Shown piece after piece: positions 1 through 7,375 of a DNA stretch of 54,706 bases. How positions within the stretch are numbered: the first letter of the stretch is position 1; each line of letters begins with the position of its first letter. Both the position numbers and the translations under genes were made by a program. The stretch is from an uncultured Collinsella sp. (GTDB lineage: Bacteria > Actinomycetota > Coriobacteriia > Coriobacteriales > Coriobacteriaceae), in the NCBI GenBank assembly GCA_902493985.1, contig CABURR010000006.1, positions 1 through 54,706 of the forward strand, in the 5' to 3' direction. A model generated the notes under the pieces. The model saw nothing but the letters and a program-made list of their open reading frames with translations, had not been told where the DNA came from and did not search any database.

Positions 1-103
1 CCGAAAGGCGCGTGCCGGGCTTGAGCTCGGCATAGATGATCTTGGAGCGCAATGCGTTGTATGCCTGATCTTGCAGGCTCTGATAATGCTGGTGCTGTTC
101 CAT
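1..103 (-). CDS. GntR-family transcriptional regulator, N-terminal 34 residues only
   Basis: The reverse strand opens with ATG at 101-103 and reads MEQHQHYQSLQDQAYNAL, then RSKIIYAELKPGTRLS, running off the left edge of the window. The pattern 'LQDQAYNALRSKII...L.PGTRLS' is the first helix and turn of the GntR winged-helix domain, most like the FadR/FCD branch. The effector domain is outside the window, so ligand and targets cannot be named. It is transcribed away from the rest of the window. Family call is good for so short a piece; function is unknown. Confidence 0.75.
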   Translation of the reverse strand, partial: MEQHQHYQSLQDQAYNALRSKIIYAELKPGTRLS

Positions 104-176
104 AAAGCCCTCGGATAAGCCCTCGGTTAGTCGAATACCACCATGCAATACTATCGCATCCCCCGCCCCCTCATAA

Positions 177-241
177 GTTGCGGTGGAATAGTTCCTGCTC
201 AAAGCCTTCAGCAGCAAAAACAGGAACTATTCCACCGCAAC
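177..241. repeat. 65-nt palindromic repeat, TTGCGGTG family, copy 1
   Basis: A 21-bp perfect inverted repeat beginning GTTGCGGTGGAATAG (177-197) and closing at 221-241, with a 23-nt loop. Three more copies lie at 7287-7350, 10207-10271 and 18615-18679. The outer GTTGCGGTG-AATA part is shared by all copies and the inner stem differs. It sits in the 557-nt gap between the GntR fragment and the ATPase gene. Confidence 0.85.
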
Positions 242-300
242 TTCCAACAGTCTTTTTGGGACGTGGCTTTTTTGGCTACCCTGAGCCGCAGGTCGGCCCC

Positions 301-465
301 TTGCCACAAAAGGGGCCCATCTACTACGTTAACGCGGAGAGCCCAGACCATGCTGAAAAGTGCGAAAACAAAACCGCTGGTAGAGAGCTTGTCGATTTTC
401 GAAAAAGCCGACTATGGTTGACCCCTGCGGCTTAAACGTAGTAGATAGGCCCTTTTCGTGGCGCA
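301..465. repeat. 165-bp element with 30-nt imperfect terminal inverted repeats
   Basis: The left end (TTGCCACAAAAGGGGCCCAT, then CTACTACGTT, 301-330) is nearly the reverse complement of 435-465. The ends differ by a few substitutions and one indel. The interior carries no credible gene. The size and long terminal repeats resemble a MITE or a large structured-RNA locus. Together with the 65-nt palindrome it occupies much of the 104-660 gap; the rest shows nothing I can name. Confidence 0.65.
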
Positions 466-587
466 GCACTACTGCACCCCAAATTGGCACCCCGAGCCCT
501 CGTGAGTTGCCAACAAGCTGTTCGCCCAGCGCTTTATCCGCGCGGCATTTGGAAAATAGCACCACCGCAAAACCCGCGAGTAGCGCT

Positions 588-647
588 TACTTTGCTATAT
601 CTCACTATACTTTGCTATATCTTGCTATACTTTGCTATATCTTGAGC
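588..647 (+). repeat. Three tandem 20-bp repeats in the promoter of the ATPase gene
   Basis: TACTTTGCTATATCT recurs at 588, 608 and 628 with an exact 20-nt period (588-607, 608-627, 628-647). The array ends 13 nt before the ATG at 661. The repeats include TATACT-like -10 boxes (for example TATACT at 606-611 and 626-631), so the array probably overlaps the promoter and may be an iterated operator. Two helical turns per repeat would put bound proteins on one face of the DNA. Confidence 0.7.
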
Positions 648-660
648 AAAGGTGGCTCAC

Positions 661-1752
661 ATGCAATCAAACCCTTTTAAGCCCACAGCAGGTAAAACAC
701 CTCCCACGATCATCGGCCGCGAAGATGTGCTCGAAGAATTCAATGAGGGCCTCGTCAACGGGCCTGGTGCCCCGGGGCGCCTAATGCGCATAGCCGGCGT
801 CCGTGGAACGGGCAAGACGGTCCTCCTTGACGAGTGCTCACGTTTGGCGCAAAGCCGTGGCTGGACAGTCATAAAAGAGGTCACAACCGAGGGACTTTGC
901 CAGCGCATTCTCGAACAGCTGCAGCCCAAATTCCAGGCCAAACACGCCAGATTTGAGCCCACCGTAGCTGGCATATCCATCGGCAGCATAGACATTGAGC
1001 GAATCGGCCCATCGCTACGCGACGCCATGAGACAGACAATATCCAAGAATGGAAATGGCCTGCTCATCACTCTCGACGAGGTTCAAGACGCAGAGCTCGA
1101 TGAGGTCCGAACGCTCTCCATTGCGATTCAGCAGGTTATCGGCGAAGACCTTGATATCGCCTTTGTTTTTGCGGGGCTGCCTTCGATGATTGAAAGCATC
1201 ATCAACGGAAAGACACTTGCGTTTTTGCGCCGTGCCCTCCCCTTTGACCTGAAGGCTGTGGCAGTAACCGAAGTGTCGTACTCCCTCGAGGAAACCATTG
1301 AAGCGTCTGGCATGGAGTTGCAGCCAGGTATTGCCGGCCAACTTGCCGAGGCAACGCAAGGTTATCCTTTCATGATCCAACTCGTTGGATACTACGCATG
1401 GCAGTTGGCGAGACGCGCACATACAGCGATTATTGGAGAAGAAGAAGCCGAGCGCGGCATTGCAACGGCACGCGAACGCTTCTGCGCCATGGTGATTGAG
1501 CCCGCGCTGCAGCGCATTCCGCCCACGTGCATCGCTTATCTGCTAAGCATGGCGTCTTTGGGGCAAACGAGCTCGAGCAGCATGGTTGCCGATGCCCTAA
1601 ACAAAACGCCTCAACAGGTGAGCTCCGTCCGCAGCCGCCTGTTAAGAGAATCGATTATCGAGGCTCCTTCGTACGGCAAGGTCTCATTTGCCATCCCCTA
1701 CATGCGCGACTACCTCTGCGAACACAAAGCCGAACTGGAAGTTGAACTGTAG
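661..1752 (+). CDS. AAA-type ATPase (archaeal ATPase / ORC-like family), orphan
   Basis: A 363-residue P-loop protein. Walker A GVRGTGKT lies at about residues 46-53 and Walker B LLITLDE at about 134-140, followed by a sensor-like segment and a C-terminal winged-helix-like region (about 280-363). This is the order found in archaeal-type ATPases and ORC/Cdc6-like NTPases. ATG at 661 was chosen over GTG at 652 because AAAGGTGG (648-655) is spaced correctly only for 661. There is no partner gene on the same strand: the upstream sequence holds repeats and the downstream gene is convergent. Such proteins occur in mobile or defence-related settings, but nothing here fixes a role. Confidence 0.8.
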   Translation: MQSNPFKPTAGKTPPTIIGREDVLEEFNEGLVNGPGAPGRLMRIAGVRGTGKTVLLDECSRLAQSRGWTVIKEVTTEGLCQRILEQLQPKFQAKHARFEPTVAGISIGSIDIERIGPSLRDAMRQTISKNGNGLLITLDEVQDAELDEVRTLSIAIQQVIGEDLDIAFVFAGLPSMIESIINGKTLAFLRRALPFDLKAVAVTEVSYSLEETIEASGMELQPGIAGQLAEATQGYPFMIQLVGYYAWQLARRAHTAIIGEEEAERGIATARERFCAMVIEPALQRIPPTCIAYLLSMASLGQTSSSSMVADALNKTPQQVSSVRSRLLRESIIEAPSYGKVSFAIPYMRDYLCEHKAELEVEL

Positions 1753-1770
1753 AAACGGCAACTGCCCCGC

Positions 1771-1927
1771 AAGACGAAAACCGTTTTCATACGGATTTAA
1801 AGCAGACGTAAACGGTTTTCGTCTTGATTTGCGTCCGAAATTAAGACGTAAATTGCGCTTTCGTACGCTTATTACCAGACGCAAACTGTTTTCGTTCGGC
1901 TATGCGTCCCCAATCCAGACGAAAAAG
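1771..1927. repeat. Array of four to five imperfect palindromic units (AGACGNAAAC...GTTTTCGT)
   Basis: Units at 1771-1793, 1803-1826, 1843-1867 and 1876-1899, with a partial one at 1916-1927, each read (A/C)AGACGNAAA then a TTTTCGT-type half. Unit 2 (CAGACGTAAACGG then TTTTCGTCTTG) is close to a perfect palindrome. The array fills the gap between the convergent ATPase and dehydratase genes and runs into the latter's terminator. Confidence 0.6.
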
Positions 1928-1953
1928 GCCCCGAGCTCGTGTGAGCTCGGGGC
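1922..1953 (-). terminator. Rho-independent terminator of the IlvD/Edd dehydratase gene
   Basis: On the minus strand GCCCCGAGCTC, a 4-nt loop and GAGCTCGGGGC form an 11-bp stem followed by TTTTT. It lies about 45 nt past the dehydratase stop codon. Confidence 0.9.
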
Positions 1954-1998
1954 TCTTTGTGCCGCACATCTATGAGAGGGAATCGATGCGCCCGGGCG

Positions 1999-3777
1999 CT
2001 ACTCCATATAGCCACCCTGAATGGCGGAAACTGCATGCTCGGTAAAGAACTTGAGCGTGCCGGAGGTATAGCGATTAGCCTTGGGCTTCCAAGCGGCTCG
2101 GCGCTCGGCCAGGACGGCGTCGACCTCGGCCGGCTCCATCTCCTTGCCGGCGATGCCCACAATAGACAGCGAGCGCTCGGGGATGTTGATCTGGATAAGG
2201 TCGCCCTCCTCGATCAGGGCAATCGGGCCGCCCACGGCAGCCTCGGGCGAAACGTGACCGATAGCCGGGCCCTTGGAAGCGCCGGAGAAGCGACCGTCAG
2301 TGATCAGAGCAATGCTCGCGCCCAGCTCGGGGTCGCTGGCGATAGCCTCAGTGGTGTAGAACATCTCGGGCATGCCGGAACCCTTGGGGCCCTCATAACG
2401 AATGATGACGGCGTCGCCGGGCTTGACCTCGTGCGTCAGGACGGCGTGGATAGCGTCCTCCTCACAATCGAACGGGCGAGCCTTAAGCGTGGCCTGGAAC
2501 ATCTCGCGCGGAACAACCGTGTGCTTGACGACGGCGCCCTCGGGGGCAAGGTTGCCGTGGAGGATGGCGATAGAGCCGTCGGTACCAAAAGCCTGGTCAA
2601 ACGGGCGAATGATGTCCTCGCGCTTGAGGTTCCACTTCTCCAGGTAGCGGCCGCACTTCTCGTAGTAGCCGTTGTTCTTAAGGTCCTCGAGGTTTTCGCC
2701 GAGAGTCTTGCCGGTGACGGTCATGACATCGAGGTGAAGCATCGACTTGATCTCCTCCATGATGCGCGGCAAGCCACCTGCATAGTAGAAGAACTGCGCC
2801 GGCCACTCACCTGCGGGACGGACGTTGAGCAGGTAGTGGGCACCACGGTGCAGACGATCGAAGTCGTCAGCGGACATCTCGATGCCAAACTCGCGGGCAA
2901 TCGCGGGGATATGCAGCAGCGAGTTGGTGGAGCCCGAAATGGCGCCATGGACCATAATGAGGTTCTCGAAGGACTCCTTGGTCACGATGTCGCGCGGGCA
3001 CAGGTTGTGCTCGGAGAGCCACACGGACTGGCGGCCGGCCTCGCGTGCAAACTCGCGCAGGTCGGAGCTGGTAGCGGGCAGCAGGGCCGTGCCGGGGAGC
3101 ATAAGGCCCAGGGCCTCGGCCGTGACCTGCATGGTCGACGCGGTGCCCATAAACGAGCAGGCGCCGCAGCTGGGGCAGGCGTTATGCTTGGCGAACTCAA
3201 GCTCCTCGCGGGAGATCTCGCCGCGCTCGTAGCGGGCAGAAATCGCGCCGAGCTGCTCCAGGGTCAACAGATCGGGACCGGCATCCATGACACCGCCGGT
3301 AACGACGATGGAGGGGATGTTGATGCGGCCCATGGCCATGAGGTTCGCAGGCAGGCCCTTATCGCAGCTGGCGACAAAGACGCCGGCGTCGAACGGGGTG
3401 GCCGTGGCATGAATCTCGATCATGTTGGCGATCATGTCGCGGCTGGGCAGCGAGTAGTTAATGCCGTCGTGGCCCTGGGCCTCGCCGTCGCAGATATCGG
3501 TGCAGAAGTAACGGGCACCGTGACCGCCTGCCTCGGCAACGCCAGCACGGACCTCCTCGACCAGCTCAAACAGGCCAGCAGAACCCGGGTGCGAGTCGCC
3601 AAAGGTCGACTCGATGATGACCTGCGGCTTGTCCAGGTCCTCGATCGTCCAGCCGGAGCCCAGACGCAGCGGGTCCATCTCGGGGCTGATGGTGCGAAAC
3701 TTGCCGGAACGCGGCTGCAGCTTGGCAACCAAGTCGGCTGCCTCCTGCTGAATCTGTGCCTTGGTCTTCTCGTCCAT
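1999..3777 (-). CDS. IlvD/Edd family dehydratase (dihydroxy-acid or sugar-acid dehydratase)
   Basis: A 592-residue Fe-S dehydratase. The family cysteine motifs are CDKGLPANLMA and NACPSCGACSFMGTASTMQ, with the C-terminal DGRFSGASKGPAIGHVSPEA block that closes the active site. The second cysteine motif departs from the usual IlvD GACPTCGSC-type wording, so the substrate is uncertain. The start at 3777 follows AGAGGAG at good spacing. It is followed on the same strand by nothing else and lies just downstream of a GntP permease gene. That pairing and the nearby KDG-producing genes suggest a sugar-acid dehydratase (aldonate to 2-keto-3-deoxyaldonate). Branched-chain amino acid synthesis (ilvD) remains possible, but no ilv genes are near. 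Confidence 0.8.
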   Translation of the reverse strand: MDEKTKAQIQQEAADLVAKLQPRSGKFRTISPEMDPLRLGSGWTIEDLDKPQVIIESTFGDSHPGSAGLFELVEEVRAGVAEAGGHGARYFCTDICDGEAQGHDGINYSLPSRDMIANMIEIHATATPFDAGVFVASCDKGLPANLMAMGRINIPSIVVTGGVMDAGPDLLTLEQLGAISARYERGEISREELEFAKHNACPSCGACSFMGTASTMQVTAEALGLMLPGTALLPATSSDLREFAREAGRQSVWLSEHNLCPRDIVTKESFENLIMVHGAISGSTNSLLHIPAIAREFGIEMSADDFDRLHRGAHYLLNVRPAGEWPAQFFYYAGGLPRIMEEIKSMLHLDVMTVTGKTLGENLEDLKNNGYYEKCGRYLEKWNLKREDIIRPFDQAFGTDGSIAILHGNLAPEGAVVKHTVVPREMFQATLKARPFDCEEDAIHAVLTHEVKPGDAVIIRYEGPKGSGMPEMFYTTEAIASDPELGASIALITDGRFSGASKGPAIGHVSPEAAVGGPIALIEEGDLIQINIPERSLSIVGIAGKEMEPAEVDAVLAERRAAWKPKANRYTSGTLKFFTEHAVSAIQGGYME

Positions 3778-3885
3778 GATGCTCTCCTCTTTTGATTTGA
3801 ACGGTTGTACCAATCGTTGGTTAATGAATCAGGTGTAAATGGGTACCGAGCGATGCACTCGGCAAAAGATGCTTAACTACGCGAA

Positions 3886-5247
3886 CTAGGCGAAGAACGA
3901 AATCACCAAGGCGCAGGCAAGACCCGAAAGGCCGATGAGCGTCTCCATAACGGTCCAGGACTTGAGGGTTGTCTTCTCGTCAATCTCCAGGAACGAGGAG
4001 CACATCCAAAAACCGGCATCGTTGACGTGCGAGAGGGCCGTGGCACCGCCGCAGATAGCAAGACAGATAGCGGCGCGCATGAGTACTGAGGCTCCGGCAA
4101 CCGCGGGCATGGCGGCCATAATGCCCGATGCCATGGTCATAGCGACGATGGAGCTGCCAACAGAGGCGCGCACCATGACGGCAATCAAAAAGGCGACGAC
4201 CGCCAGGGGCAGCGGAGAGGCCTCGAGCACGGGACCGATGACCTGGCCCAGGCCGCAGTCCTGCAGCATCCAGCGGATCACGCCGCCGCAGGCAATGACC
4301 AGCAAGATCATGCCGACTGGCTTAAGCGAACGGTCGAGCAGAGCCTTGAGCTCGGCGCCGGAGTAGCCGCGGTGCGCGCCCAGCAGATACATCGCGACGA
4401 GCGTGGCGAGCGTCAAAGCGACGAATGGCTTGCCCAGGAAGGCAAGGATCGAGGCGACCTGCTCGGGCATGGAGATGTAAGAAGACAGCGTGCCAAGCAG
4501 AATTAGGCAAAGCGGCGTGAGCACGATTGCGAGGACCATGCCAAAGGAGGGAAGCTCCTTGTCGTCACTTGCCCCCTCGGCGGAAGTGAAATGCTCGGGA
4601 ACGTCCGTAAAGATGCGGCCGCCCACGTTGCGGCCCCACACGACGCCGGCTACCGCCATGGCGATGAAGGCGGTGGGGATACCGACGAGGATCATAGTGC
4701 CCAAGTCGACACCGAGCGTGCCGGCAACCAGGACCGAACCGGCCGATGGCGGCACGAACGCATAGCCAGCCGCCAGTCCCGCGAGCAAGGCGATGCCGTA
4801 GTAGAGGGTCGACTTCTTGGTCTGCGACGCCACACTAAAGGCAAGCGGGATCAAAACGACCACGCCGGCCTCAAAGAACACCGTGGTGCCGATGACCAAA
4901 CCGGTAATGCCCAGCGCCCAGCTGGAGTGGCCCTGGCCAAAGGTGTCAATGAAGGTCTGGGCGATCTTCTTGGCGCCGCCGCTCTCCTCCAAAATCTGGC
5001 CAAACATCGATCCCAGGCCAATGAGCAAAGCGATGTTTTGCAGCGTGGTGCCCACGCCCTTGGTGACGGTGTCTGCCACCATATCGAGCGGCATGCCGGC
5101 TCCGATACCGATCACGAGCGCCGAGACCATCATCGACAGCACGGGATGCAGCTTGAACTTGATGATGAGCGCAAGCAGCAGCGCGATGCCCACGATGGCG
5201 GCGATAACCAACCTGGTGGGGTCTGCCATAAACGTTGGGTCTGACAT
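3886..5247 (-). CDS. GntP-family gluconate/sugar-acid:H+ symporter
   Basis: A 453-residue membrane protein made almost entirely of hydrophobic helices, with family blocks such as FVPPSAGSVLVAG, ATALSHVNDAGFWM and GSSIVAMTMASGIMAA. Members import gluconate or related aldonates with protons. The start at 5247 follows GGAGGAA; the spacing is short but no better start exists. It is upstream of the IlvD/Edd gene on the same strand, 108 nt away, and is transcribed divergently from a GntR regulator. Substrate (gluconate or another sugar acid) is inferred from family and context. Confidence 0.9.
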   Translation of the reverse strand: MSDPTFMADPTRLVIAAIVGIALLLALIIKFKLHPVLSMMVSALVIGIGAGMPLDMVADTVTKGVGTTLQNIALLIGLGSMFGQILEESGGAKKIAQTFIDTFGQGHSSWALGITGLVIGTTVFFEAGVVVLIPLAFSVASQTKKSTLYYGIALLAGLAAGYAFVPPSAGSVLVAGTLGVDLGTMILVGIPTAFIAMAVAGVVWGRNVGGRIFTDVPEHFTSAEGASDDKELPSFGMVLAIVLTPLCLILLGTLSSYISMPEQVASILAFLGKPFVALTLATLVAMYLLGAHRGYSGAELKALLDRSLKPVGMILLVIACGGVIRWMLQDCGLGQVIGPVLEASPLPLAVVAFLIAVMVRASVGSSIVAMTMASGIMAAMPAVAGASVLMRAAICLAICGGATALSHVNDAGFWMCSSFLEIDEKTTLKSWTVMETLIGLSGLACALVISFFA

Positions 5248-5260
5248 CTTTCCTCCAATT

Positions 5261-5354
5261 CATCAGACCTTTTGAATTCGTCTGATGACTATAGCGTGTT
5301 TTGGAAAGGTCTGATGTTTCATTATTAAATTTGTCCGAAATACATCTGATGTAT
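5261..5354. promoter_or_regulatory. CTGATG-type operator cluster, gntP/gntR divergent promoter
   Basis: CATCAGAC (5261-5268) and GTCTGATG (5280-5287) form an inverted repeat. GTCTGATG recurs at 5309-5316, and ATACATCTGATGTAT (5340-5354) is a perfect 15-bp palindrome. A TATAGT -10 box for gntP lies at 5288-5293 on the minus strand, inside the cluster. The spread of one half-site over a divergent promoter is what a FadR-type GntR repressor, encoded next door, would use. Confidence 0.65.
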
Positions 5355-5357
5355 TTG

Positions 5358-5386
5358 GTAAACGGTCGTATTTGCGCTGCGAACGG
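5358..5386. promoter_or_regulatory. Shared bipartite motif AACGGT-N15-AACGG, gntP copy
   Basis: TAAACGGTCGTATTTGCGC, then TGCGAACGG. AACGGT and AACGG have the same 15-nt separation as in the copies at 28724-28752, 33650-33678 and 44583-44611. Its centre is about 91 nt upstream of the predicted gntP transcription start. Confidence 0.5.
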
Positions 5387-5481
5387 TATATCTAAGCCGT
5401 CCGACTCAAATCCAGCGGCCAATATCGCATCCGTGGTGCGCTAAAATAGCTCAGATGAATTTTGTAATGAAAGGTATAGCT

Positions 5482-6174
5482 ATGGCCCGCGCTGAATCGG
5501 GACTCCCCGAGCAGATTTCCGAGAAAATCATTCAATTGATCTTGGATGAGCATCTTGAGCAAGGCGATCGCCTGCCCAAGGAGGCCGTGCTCGTCGAGCG
5601 CCTGGGCGCCGGCAGGAGCACGGTGCGCGAGGCCATGAAGCTGCTGCAGTCGCGCAACATCGTGCGCATTAAGCAGGGCTCGGGCACCTATGTGGCCTCG
5701 AACCCCGGCGTTGCCGACGACCCGCTGGGCTTTACCTTTATCGATGACAAGCAGCGTCTGGCGCGCGACCTACTCGAGGTGCGCTTTATGATCGAGCCGC
5801 AGATTGCACGCATGGCAGCCGAGCACGCAACCAACGACCAGGTCGTCTGTATCAAAGAGCTCTGCGACGAATCCGAGCGCCTGGCCGAGGCCGGTGAGGA
5901 TTACTCCGCCGCCGACACCGCGTTCCACAATGCCATTGCCGAGAGCTCCGGAAACCTCGTCGTTCCCCGCCTAATGGGCGTGCTCAAGGCGTCTGTCCCC
6001 CTGTTTATTGACGTGACCGGCAAAAAGCTGGTTGAGGAGACCATCCGCACCCACCGTGGCGTGGCCGACGCCATCGCCGCGCGCAATCCCACCGCAGCGC
6101 ACGATGCGATGTATTTGCATCTGGTGTACAACCGCAACATGATTGCAGAGGGCGCGCAGGAACAGAGCAAATAG
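5482..6174 (+). CDS. FadR-type GntR family transcriptional regulator
   Basis: A 230-residue two-domain regulator. The N-terminal winged helix (about 8-75) includes GRLPKEAVLVERLG-like and GRSTVREAMKLLQSRNIVRIKQGSGTYV-like segments; the C-terminal FCD helical domain (about 85-225) carries metal/ligand residues in LLEVRFMIEPQIARMAAEHA, FHNAIAESSGN and HRGVADAI. ATG at 5482 was chosen because AAAGG lies 7 nt before it; ATGs at 5455 and 5467 have no ribosome-binding site. It is divergent from gntP and 160 nt upstream of dhuD. It likely represses the permease/dehydratase pair in response to a sugar acid. Confidence 0.88.
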   Translation: MARAESGLPEQISEKIIQLILDEHLEQGDRLPKEAVLVERLGAGRSTVREAMKLLQSRNIVRIKQGSGTYVASNPGVADDPLGFTFIDDKQRLARDLLEVRFMIEPQIARMAAEHATNDQVVCIKELCDESERLAEAGEDYSAADTAFHNAIAESSGNLVVPRLMGVLKASVPLFIDVTGKKLVEETIRTHRGVADAIAARNPTAAHDAMYLHLVYNRNMIAEGAQEQSK

Positions 6175-6216
6175 ACGTCCGCACGGCAAGGGCGAGACCA
6201 CCGTTTACCTTTTAAA

Positions 6217-6319
6217 AGTGAACGTTCACCTGTTTTTAGGAGAATCTGTCTTTTAATTCCCCCTCTTCTCCTATACTGACCTTGTATGAAAAGCAAGACT
6301 TATATAGATGAACGTTTCT
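6217..6319 (+). promoter_or_regulatory. dhuD promoter with two TGAACGTT operators
   Basis: AGTGAACGTTCACCT (6217-6231) is a near-perfect palindrome with a central CG, as LacI-family operators have. A second, half-degenerate site AGATGAACGTTTCT lies at 6306-6319. A TATACT -10 candidate lies between them at 6272-6277. The same operator is found at the GH105, transporter and uxaC promoters, which ties dhuD-dhuI to the pectin regulon. Confidence 0.7.
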
Positions 6320-6334
6320 TTTGAAAGGATCGCT

Positions 6335-7144
6335 ATGTCTGATCTTATGGACAGCTTCCGCCTGGATGGCAAGGTCGCGCTCGTGACCGGCGCCACCTAC
6401 GGCATTGGCATGGCCATTGCCGAGGCGCTCGGAGAGGCCGGCGCCAAAATCGCCTTTAACGCCCGTCACGCCGACAAGGTCGCCGAGGCCGAGAAGCACT
6501 ACCGCGAGCTGGGCTTTGACGCTCACGGCTATGTTGCCGATGTCACCGACGAGGCCGTCGTCGCCGAGCTCATCGCCAAGATCGAGGCCGACTTTGGTAC
6601 CACGCCCGATATCTTGGTCAACAACGCCGGCGTCATTCAGCGCACCCCCATGCTCGACATGAGCGCCGAGGACTTCCGTCGCGTCGTCGACATTGACCTC
6701 AACGCACCGTTTATCGTGTCCAAGGCCTGTCTGCCCGGCATGATCGCCAAGGGCCACGGCAAGATCATCAACATCTGCTCGATGATGAGTGAGCTGGGCC
6801 GCGAGACCATCGCCGGCTATGCCGCGGCCAAGGGCGGCCTGAAGATGCTCACCAAGAACATCTGCTCCGAGTTTGGCGAGGCCAACATCCAGTGCAACGG
6901 CATTGGACCCGGCTACATCGCCACGCCGCAGACCGCACCGCTGCGCGAGACGCAGCCTGACGGAAGCCGCCATCCGTTTGACCAGTTCATCATTGCCAAG
7001 ACGCCGGCCGCCCGTTGGGGCACGCCCGAGGATCTGAAGGGCCCCGCCGTGTTCTTGGCTTCCGATGCATCGAACTTCGTCAACGGCCACATCCTCTATG
7101 TCGATGGCGGCATCCTCGCCTATATCGGCAAACAACCTGCTTAG
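6335..7144 (+). CDS. dhuD: SDR dehydrogenase, DhuD/KduD/gluconate 5-dehydrogenase type
   Basis: A 269-residue classical short-chain dehydrogenase. The NAD(P) motif TGATYGIG (about 21-28), the NNAG block, the catalytic Ser in ICSMMSELGR and the YAAAK motif (Tyr, Lys) are all present, with a C-terminal FVNGHILYVDGG. Sequence is closest in wording to gluconate 5-dehydrogenase. Because the next gene encodes a DhuI-like isomerase, the better guess is DhuD, which reduces 3-deoxy-D-glycero-2,5-hexodiulosonate to 2-keto-3-deoxygluconate. ATG at 6335 follows GAAAGG; the upstream ATG at 6308 lies in an operator and lacks a ribosome-binding site. It forms a unit with dhuI 231 nt downstream. Confidence 0.82.
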   Translation: MSDLMDSFRLDGKVALVTGATYGIGMAIAEALGEAGAKIAFNARHADKVAEAEKHYRELGFDAHGYVADVTDEAVVAELIAKIEADFGTTPDILVNNAGVIQRTPMLDMSAEDFRRVVDIDLNAPFIVSKACLPGMIAKGHGKIINICSMMSELGRETIAGYAAAKGGLKMLTKNICSEFGEANIQCNGIGPGYIATPQTAPLRETQPDGSRHPFDQFIIAKTPAARWGTPEDLKGPAVFLASDASNFVNGHILYVDGGILAYIGKQPA

Positions 7145-7151
7145 GCGCTGC

Positions 7152-7249
7152 GCGGGCTTGAGACGGGCATCTTGCCTTTCAATCGTCGGTCGCGTACCCA
7201 AGTACGCTTCCCTCCTCTTTCAAGGCAACCTGCTCCGCCTCAAGCCCGC
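7152..7249. repeat. Nested three-stem palindromic structure between dhuD and dhuI
   Basis: Three nested inverted repeats share one axis: GCGGGCTTGAG (7152-7162) with CTCAAGCCCGC (7239-7249), TTGCCTT (7172-7178) with AAGGCAA (7222-7228), and GCGTAC (7192-7197) with GTACGC (7202-7207). The result is a 98-nt interrupted hairpin starting only 7 nt after the dhuD stop codon. There is no T-run, so it is not a standard terminator. Confidence 0.6.
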
Positions 7250-7286
7250 TCGCTCACCGCACGCCCACATTAAGGCCAATGTAATA

Positions 7287-7350
7287 GTTGCGGTGAAATA
7301 GTTTCTGTATAGGCCATCCATCAGGATAAATAGGAACTATTCCACCGCAA
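7287..7350. repeat. Palindromic repeat, TTGCGGTG family, copy 2
   Basis: TTGCGGTGAAATAGTTTCT at the left and AGGAACTATTCCACCGCAA at the right pair imperfectly around a loop of about 25 nt. It is the same family as the copy at 177-241 and shares its inner GTT(C/T)CT arm. It lies just upstream of the dhuI ribosome-binding site. Confidence 0.8.
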
Positions 7351-7375
7351 GTTAGAAATAGGAAGGTATTTCGCA

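Noticed and set aside
301..465. CRISPR array or insertion sequence
   Set aside because: Only one inverted pair is present, with no spacer-repeat pattern, no cas genes and no transposase.
143..680. Small open frames across the 5' gap
   Set aside because: They run through the 65-nt palindrome and the 165-bp element, lack ribosome-binding sites and have no recognizable motif.
1957..3795. A 612-codon open frame on the plus strand opposite the IlvD/Edd dehydratase
   Set aside because: It is antisense to a well-supported gene, has low-complexity Gly/Leu/Ala/Asp-rich content typical of high-G+C shadow frames, and matches no family. The same holds for long frames opposite the OYE enzyme, uxaA, uxaB, uxaC, aspS, ebgA, feoB and larA.
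6180..6234. A fifth AACGGT-N15-AACGG motif upstream of dhuD on the minus strand
   Set aside because: TAAACGGTGGTCTCGCCC keeps the first half but the second half lacks AACGG at the right spacing.
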